Assembly (NCBI GenBank): GCA_963739395.1
Contig: CAVUAE010000002.1
Coordinates: forward strand, 62,001 to 126,000
Reading direction: 5' to 3'
Source: RBG-13-51-18 sp963739395
Lineage (GTDB): Bacteria > Chloroflexota > Dehalococcoidia > Dehalococcoidales > RBG-16-60-22
DNA: 64,000 nt
Every line of letters begins with the position of its first letter. Position 1 is the stretch's first letter. Made by a program: the position numbers and the translations under genes. Positions 60,359-64,000 of this stretch are shown here, one piece after another. A model generated the notes under the pieces. That model ran no database searches and was not told the origin of the DNA. It saw nothing but the letters and a program-made list of their open reading frames with translations.

Positions 60359-61327
60359 ATGAATATGTGGATTGAAATGTCAAGAAATTCACAACGTGCT
60401 AGAGATGAATGGGGTTTAACTAAAAGTGTCTGGGCTCCATCAAAAACAAAGAAAAATACTGGTTGGGTGTATTGGGACAACGTCTTAAAAGTTAAGCAAG
60501 GAGATATAATATTTCATTTATTTGGCCAAACACACAGCGCTAAAATAATAGGTTATTCAATTGCTGATTCAGATGGATTTATAACACAAGAATATCCCCC
60601 AAAGCGACTTGACTCAAGTTACTCGGGACCATTTTTTAGAGCATTATTAAAAGACTTTATCCCTTTTAGAGATTATATTTCTATTGATCACATATTTAAC
60701 GAATATTCCGTTGAACTACGAAAATATTATGAGAATAACAAACTCAAATTATTTTCTCAACGGGAACACTTATTTTTTGTTTTTCAAAGTGGCAAGCTCC
60801 AGTGTCTAAATGGTGCGTACTTCTCACAAATAAGTGAAAATCTAGCAAATTTGATTTTTGGACCAGATTTTTCGGGAGAATATACTATCTCTAGGCCTAC
60901 TGCAATAACAGTTAATACTGGAGAACAAATTTCAAATATAAAGTCTAGAATTGGTCAATATTTATTTTCTCAAAATACAAAAGCTAATTATAGGTATAAT
61001 TGTTGTTTTCCAGGATGTAATGTTAACGACAGTGAATTCCTTATTGGTGCGCATATTGCCAGATGGGTAGATCATCCAGAATTTCGTGGAGATATTTCTA
61101 ATGGCCTTTGTTTTTGCCTTTTTCATGATAAAGCGTTTGAGATTGGACTATTTACTATAGAAAATACATATCGAGTAAAAATTAATAAAAAGAAATGCCA
61201 AAGAAACAGCTGGGCTCAAGTTAACTTAACACCATATGACAGTTATCAAATAAAACTTGGCAATATAAAACCATCATTGGAAGCATTAAAGATACATAGT
61301 GTTCGTGTTCAATATATATACCAATAA
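60359..61327 (+). CDS. HNH endonuclease with EVE-like N-terminal domain, putative modification-dependent restriction
   Basis: This is a 322-residue protein. Residues 1-130 read like a PUA/EVE-type reader domain: VWAPSKTKKNTGWVYWDNV, then VKQGDIIFHLFGQTHSAKII. The C-terminal HNH_2 nuclease has CCFPGCNV, then FLIGAHIARWVDHPEFRGD and NGLCFCLFHDKAFEIGLFT. Proteins with a modified-base reader joined to HNH cut modified phage DNA (type IV-like). The gene is very AT-rich against mutS and the following genes, so it was probably acquired. GAGGTG lies before the ATG. No methylase is adjacent. Confidence 0.75.
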   Translation: MNMWIEMSRNSQRARDEWGLTKSVWAPSKTKKNTGWVYWDNVLKVKQGDIIFHLFGQTHSAKIIGYSIADSDGFITQEYPPKRLDSSYSGPFFRALLKDFIPFRDYISIDHIFNEYSVELRKYYENNKLKLFSQREHLFFVFQSGKLQCLNGAYFSQISENLANLIFGPDFSGEYTISRPTAITVNTGEQISNIKSRIGQYLFSQNTKANYRYNCCFPGCNVNDSEFLIGAHIARWVDHPEFRGDISNGLCFCLFHDKAFEIGLFTIENTYRVKINKKKCQRNSWAQVNLTPYDSYQIKLGNIKPSLEALKIHSVRVQYIYQ

Positions 61328-61333
61328 ATAAGT

Positions 61334-61497
61334 TAATCCCCCTCCATATTGCCTTCCAAGGAGAGGAGGACACAGGGGTGTTAGACCTCTCTCCCTAACC
61401 CTCTCTCCGCTGGCAGAGAGAGGGGATTAACGGTTTAAAAATTGTCTCCCTCTTTGTCAACGGAGAGGGAGACTAAAGAGGGAGAGGTCAGGATACC
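61334..61497. repeat. C/T-rich dispersed intergenic repeat
   Basis: This comprises TAATCCCCCTCC, then CCTCTCTCCCTAACCCTCTC paired with GCAGAGAGAGGGGA, and TCTCCCTCT paired with AGAGGGAGA. It resembles the units at 23349-23460 in composition and position between genes. No coding potential is seen. Confidence 0.5.
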
Positions 61498-61537
61498 CTT
61501 CAATTGACTCAATATGGTATGATTAACTGATAGTAAT

Positions 61538-63001
61538 ATGAAAATAAGTATCGTCGTACCCGCTCGGAACGAGGAGAAATACCTTGGCGCTTGCTTGAAG
61601 TCGCTCAAGGACCAGACCTACCAGGGCGAATATGAAATAGTCGTCGTGGATAACTGCAGCACCGATAAAACGGCCTCAATCGCCCGCAGTTTTGGCGTCA
61701 GGGTCGTCAAAGCCGATAAAGAAAAGAACGTCTATTACGCCCGTCAGGTAGGCGCCGACGCCACCGATGGCGATATCATCGTTCAGGCGGACGGCGATAC
61801 GCTTTACCCCCGCCGCTGGTTGGAAAAAATCGCCGCCAAGTTTAAAGCTCATCCGGAAGCCGTAGCTCTTTCCGGTCGGTTTTTATATCGCGAGAAATTC
61901 ACCTGGGCATGGGTGGAAATTCCTATACGCAACATTTTAAATAAGATTTCTACCGCCTTATTCGGCAGGCCTTTCCTCGTCTGCGGCGCTACTTTTGCCT
62001 TCCGCCGGGAGGCGTTTAAAAAGGTGGGGGGTTATAAACATATCCCCTATTCCGCCGACCAGCACGGCATCACTACTAAATTCCGCGAGCTGGGAAAAAT
62101 CCTTTATGACAGCAATATTTACGTGCTTACCTCCACGCGAAGCGTCAGCGACGGCTGGTTTATCCTGCTCATGGCTCTCGTGGGCAATCTGGCGCGTCTG
62201 ATGGTAGATTTCAGTATAAACCTGATATCCACCAAGCCAAAAGCCCCGGTAATGAGTATGACCAAGCGTTTAGCCATTGGCTTATCCGCCATGCTGGCAT
62301 TCTTCGTCGGTTTTTGTTGCTACGGTTACTTCTCGCCAATCTCGCCGGTCTTCGGCAAGGTATATTATCAAGGCAACACCTCGGATAAAGTGGTCGCCCT
62401 CACCTTCGATGACGGCCCGAATGGACAATACACGACGCAAATCCTGGATATTCTTGATAAATATAATATCGACGCGACCTTCTTCTGTATCGGTGAGAAC
62501 GTTAAACTTTATCCCGATATCGCCAAGCGGATTATCGCCGAAGGCAGTGTCATCGGCAACCATTCAAATACGCATGACGCCAACCACGCTTTGAGCACCT
62601 ACGGCGAACGCGACCTTGAAGCCGCCGAGGAGATAATTCTTGATATTACCGGAGTATCGTGTCACCTTTACCGTCCACCGCACGGCAAGAAGACGCCCTG
62701 GGAGCTCGACTGCCTCAAGAAAAACGAGTTAATCGAGATAACCTGGAGCGTTTCCATCAACGACCAGGTAGGACCGGATGCCGTAAATAATTTCGTTAAT
62801 AAAATCATCAGCAAAACCCGCGCGGGGAGTATAATTCTTTTACATGACGGCTACGGAACCGAACATGATAATCAACACGCCGATAAAAGCTTGACTGTTC
62901 AGGCGCTACCATTACTTATCGACCAACTCTTGGCTAAAGGTTACCGCTTCGTCACCGTCCCAGTACTGCTTGATGTCCCGGCCTACAATGAGACCGATTA
63001 A
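61538..63001 (+). CDS. Glycosyltransferase family 2 fused to polysaccharide deacetylase
   Basis: This is a 487-residue fusion. Residues 1-240 are a GT-A glycosyltransferase (ISIVVPARNEEKYLGACLKS, IVVDNCSTDKT, ADGDT as the metal-binding DxD). A membrane segment at about 246-266 follows. Residues 285-480 are an NodB-type deacetylase (LTFDDGPNGQYTTQIL, GNHSNTHDANH, RPPHGK). The membrane span would place the transferase in the cytosol and the deacetylase outside. It probably builds or trims a surface polysaccharide. The start lies 1 bp off the end of the next gene (TAATG overlap). Confidence 0.93.
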   Translation: MKISIVVPARNEEKYLGACLKSLKDQTYQGEYEIVVVDNCSTDKTASIARSFGVRVVKADKEKNVYYARQVGADATDGDIIVQADGDTLYPRRWLEKIAAKFKAHPEAVALSGRFLYREKFTWAWVEIPIRNILNKISTALFGRPFLVCGATFAFRREAFKKVGGYKHIPYSADQHGITTKFRELGKILYDSNIYVLTSTRSVSDGWFILLMALVGNLARLMVDFSINLISTKPKAPVMSMTKRLAIGLSAMLAFFVGFCCYGYFSPISPVFGKVYYQGNTSDKVVALTFDDGPNGQYTTQILDILDKYNIDATFFCIGENVKLYPDIAKRIIAEGSVIGNHSNTHDANHALSTYGERDLEAAEEIILDITGVSCHLYRPPHGKKTPWELDCLKKNELIEITWSVSINDQVGPDAVNNFVNKIISKTRAGSIILLHDGYGTEHDNQHADKSLTVQALPLLIDQLLAKGYRFVTVPVLLDVPAYNETD

Positions 63002-63678
63002 TGGATTGGCTACAAAGTTTTCTGCAAAGTATCGTTGATTTTACCGCCACTCTCGACCCCCGAATGGCTCTCCTGTTATTAGTCATTTGCTGTATTGGCG
63101 AAGCTGGTTTAACCATTCCCCTGCTGTTAGAATTCCTCTGGCTGAATGTGGGCATTAACCTCGGCAACGGGCAATTATCCTTCTGGCACATGCTGGGACT
63201 CTGGTGCTCCGCCCAGGTTGGACGGCAAATCGGCGCGGTGGTACTCTACCGTGTCGGGCGCTTTGGCATGCCGGCGCTAACAGCGTTTTACCATAAGATA
63301 CACCTGGACCGCCTTTTTGATAAATTGATGTCTAAAGCCGGTGGGGTGAAGAACATCAACCTCACTTCACCTTTTTCCGTCGCCCTTGCCAGGCTGGTGG
63401 GCATGAGAATTCCCATGACGCTGGTGCTGGCGATGAAAAAGAAACCGTGGATGCTGGCAGCAGGCGTGGCGATTTCCAGCGTGATTTTCGATGGCTTATA
63501 TATCTTTATCGGCGCGGTCTTCGGGATGACTATCGAGGATATTAAACACTTCAATCCTATTTACACAGTGGGAATTACACTAAGCATTTTGGCGGTTATT
63601 TACCTAGTGACTTTCCTCTTAAAGTTCGTTATCAAACGCCGGCGGCAAGCCCTGCCATCGAACAACGATGAAGAATAA
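63001..63678 (+). CDS. DedA-like membrane protein
   Basis: This is a 225-residue protein with five to six hydrophobic segments. LLLVICCIGEAGLTIPLLLEF and GLWCSAQVGRQIGAVVLYRVGRFG resemble the first half of DedA/SNARE-associated proteins, followed by ALARLVGMRIPMTLVLAMKKKPW, the conserved re-entrant Arg-containing stretch. It starts on the stop of the transferase gene (TAATG), so it is coupled. DedA proteins are lipid scramblases or flippases; here it may move the lipid carrier used by the upstream enzyme. That role is inferred. Confidence 0.7.
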   Translation: MDWLQSFLQSIVDFTATLDPRMALLLLVICCIGEAGLTIPLLLEFLWLNVGINLGNGQLSFWHMLGLWCSAQVGRQIGAVVLYRVGRFGMPALTAFYHKIHLDRLFDKLMSKAGGVKNINLTSPFSVALARLVGMRIPMTLVLAMKKKPWMLAAGVAISSVIFDGLYIFIGAVFGMTIEDIKHFNPIYTVGITLSILAVIYLVTFLLKFVIKRRRQALPSNNDEE

Positions 63679-63684
63679 AACTAC

Positions 63685-64000
63685 TTAACCTTTAAAATCT
63701 TCCGGTATGAGCGAGTGCATCACGGCGTCGCGGTCTTCATCACGCATATGTAGCCGATTTCTTAAAATGCCCTCACGCTGCGCACCACTCTTAGCCGCCG
63801 CCCGTAAGCTTCGTTCATTACCAACCGCTACGACAATCTCGATGCGTTTTAATTTAAGCACATCGAAGCCCCATTTTGCTAACAATCTGGTTGCCGCCGG
63901 AGCCACTCCCTGCCCCATCCTCTTTGTTCTCACCCAGTAGCCAAGGTTAGCATACTGATGCATCCTATTAATCTCATTCAGTCCACACCCGCCGATTAGC
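63685..64000 (-). CDS. GNAT acetyltransferase (RimJ/RimL type), right-truncated
   Basis: The frame stays open to the right edge with no stop; upstream of the ATG at 63963 it reads IGGCGLNEINRM, a conserved part of the family, so the real start lies beyond the window. The visible part has LGYWVRTKRMGQGVAPAATR, the acetyl-CoA loop, and EIVVAVGNERSLRAAAKSGA, typical of ribosomal-protein-type Nat enzymes. About 105 residues of the C-terminus are seen. The acceptor is unknown. Confidence 0.85.
   Translation of the reverse strand, partial: LIGGCGLNEINRMHQYANLGYWVRTKRMGQGVAPAATRLLAKWGFDVLKLKRIEIVVAVGNERSLRAAAKSGAQREGILRNRLHMRDEDRDAVMHSLIPEDFKG

Overview
The window is a piece of a bacterial chromosome, most probably from an anaerobic member of the Chloroflexota close to Dehalococcoidia. 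That placement is my inference from gene families and layout: split two-subunit transketolase, rubrerythrin and ferredoxin-type nitroreductase, an iron-sulfur flavoprotein, a QueG/RdhA-like Fe-S protein, a large-type SRP RNA and a RecG with a long N-terminal extension. There is no rRNA gene, phage, transposase or CRISPR array. I recognised no tRNA gene. The gene density is high, with short operons on both strands.

Layout. 0-8 kb holds a signalling and redox block: a cupredoxin lipoprotein, a PhoB/OmpR-type response regulator, a CheY-like receiver, a PAS histidine kinase and a receiver-HD-GYP protein. Five promoters here share one operator-like element. 8-31 kb is housekeeping: thpR, an amidohydrolase, rplY, a ZIP transporter, a biotin carboxylase, transketolase, dCMP deaminase, CCA-adding enzyme, ispE-rsmA-SRP RNA, thiL, ndk, rsfS, rluB, a PiT phosphate transporter and a degenerate acyl-CoA ligase. 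31-39 kb has lipid kinase, recG and a fatty-acid kinase set (fakA and two fakB-like degV genes), then rpmB. 39-48 kb has an ABC exporter pair and an arginine operon (argJ-B-D-hydrolase-G-H). 47.7-50.3 kb is an unusual operon with a QueG-like Fe-S protein, a stand-alone pyruvate-kinase C-terminal domain and a Cys-rich protein. 51-57.5 kb is a redox neighbourhood. 57.6-64 kb has mutS, an HNH endonuclease, a glycosyltransferase-deacetylase fusion and a DedA-like protein.

The most interesting object is at 54.6-56.5 kb. Two apparent genes on the minus strand are in the same frame and are separated only by one TGA. The upstream part resembles the N-terminal domain of UGSC-family selenoproteins, the TGA falls in a U-x-x-C motif, the next 32 codons are open, and a short GC-rich hairpin with a G-first loop lies 18 nt after the TGA. 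I read it as one 619-residue selenoprotein, flanked by an SDR enzyme and an iron-sulfur flavoprotein. Second is the five-promoter regulon at 1.4-4.3 kb with an 11-bp-period direct repeat over the -35 region. Third, at least seven genes have a -10 box only 6-10 nt before the start codon, which suggests leaderless mRNAs.

Several AT-rich single genes (17.2, 21.5, 26.1, 32.0, 53.0 and 60.4 kb) sit at operon borders and look like later acquisitions. All assignments come from reading the sequence; no database search was run.
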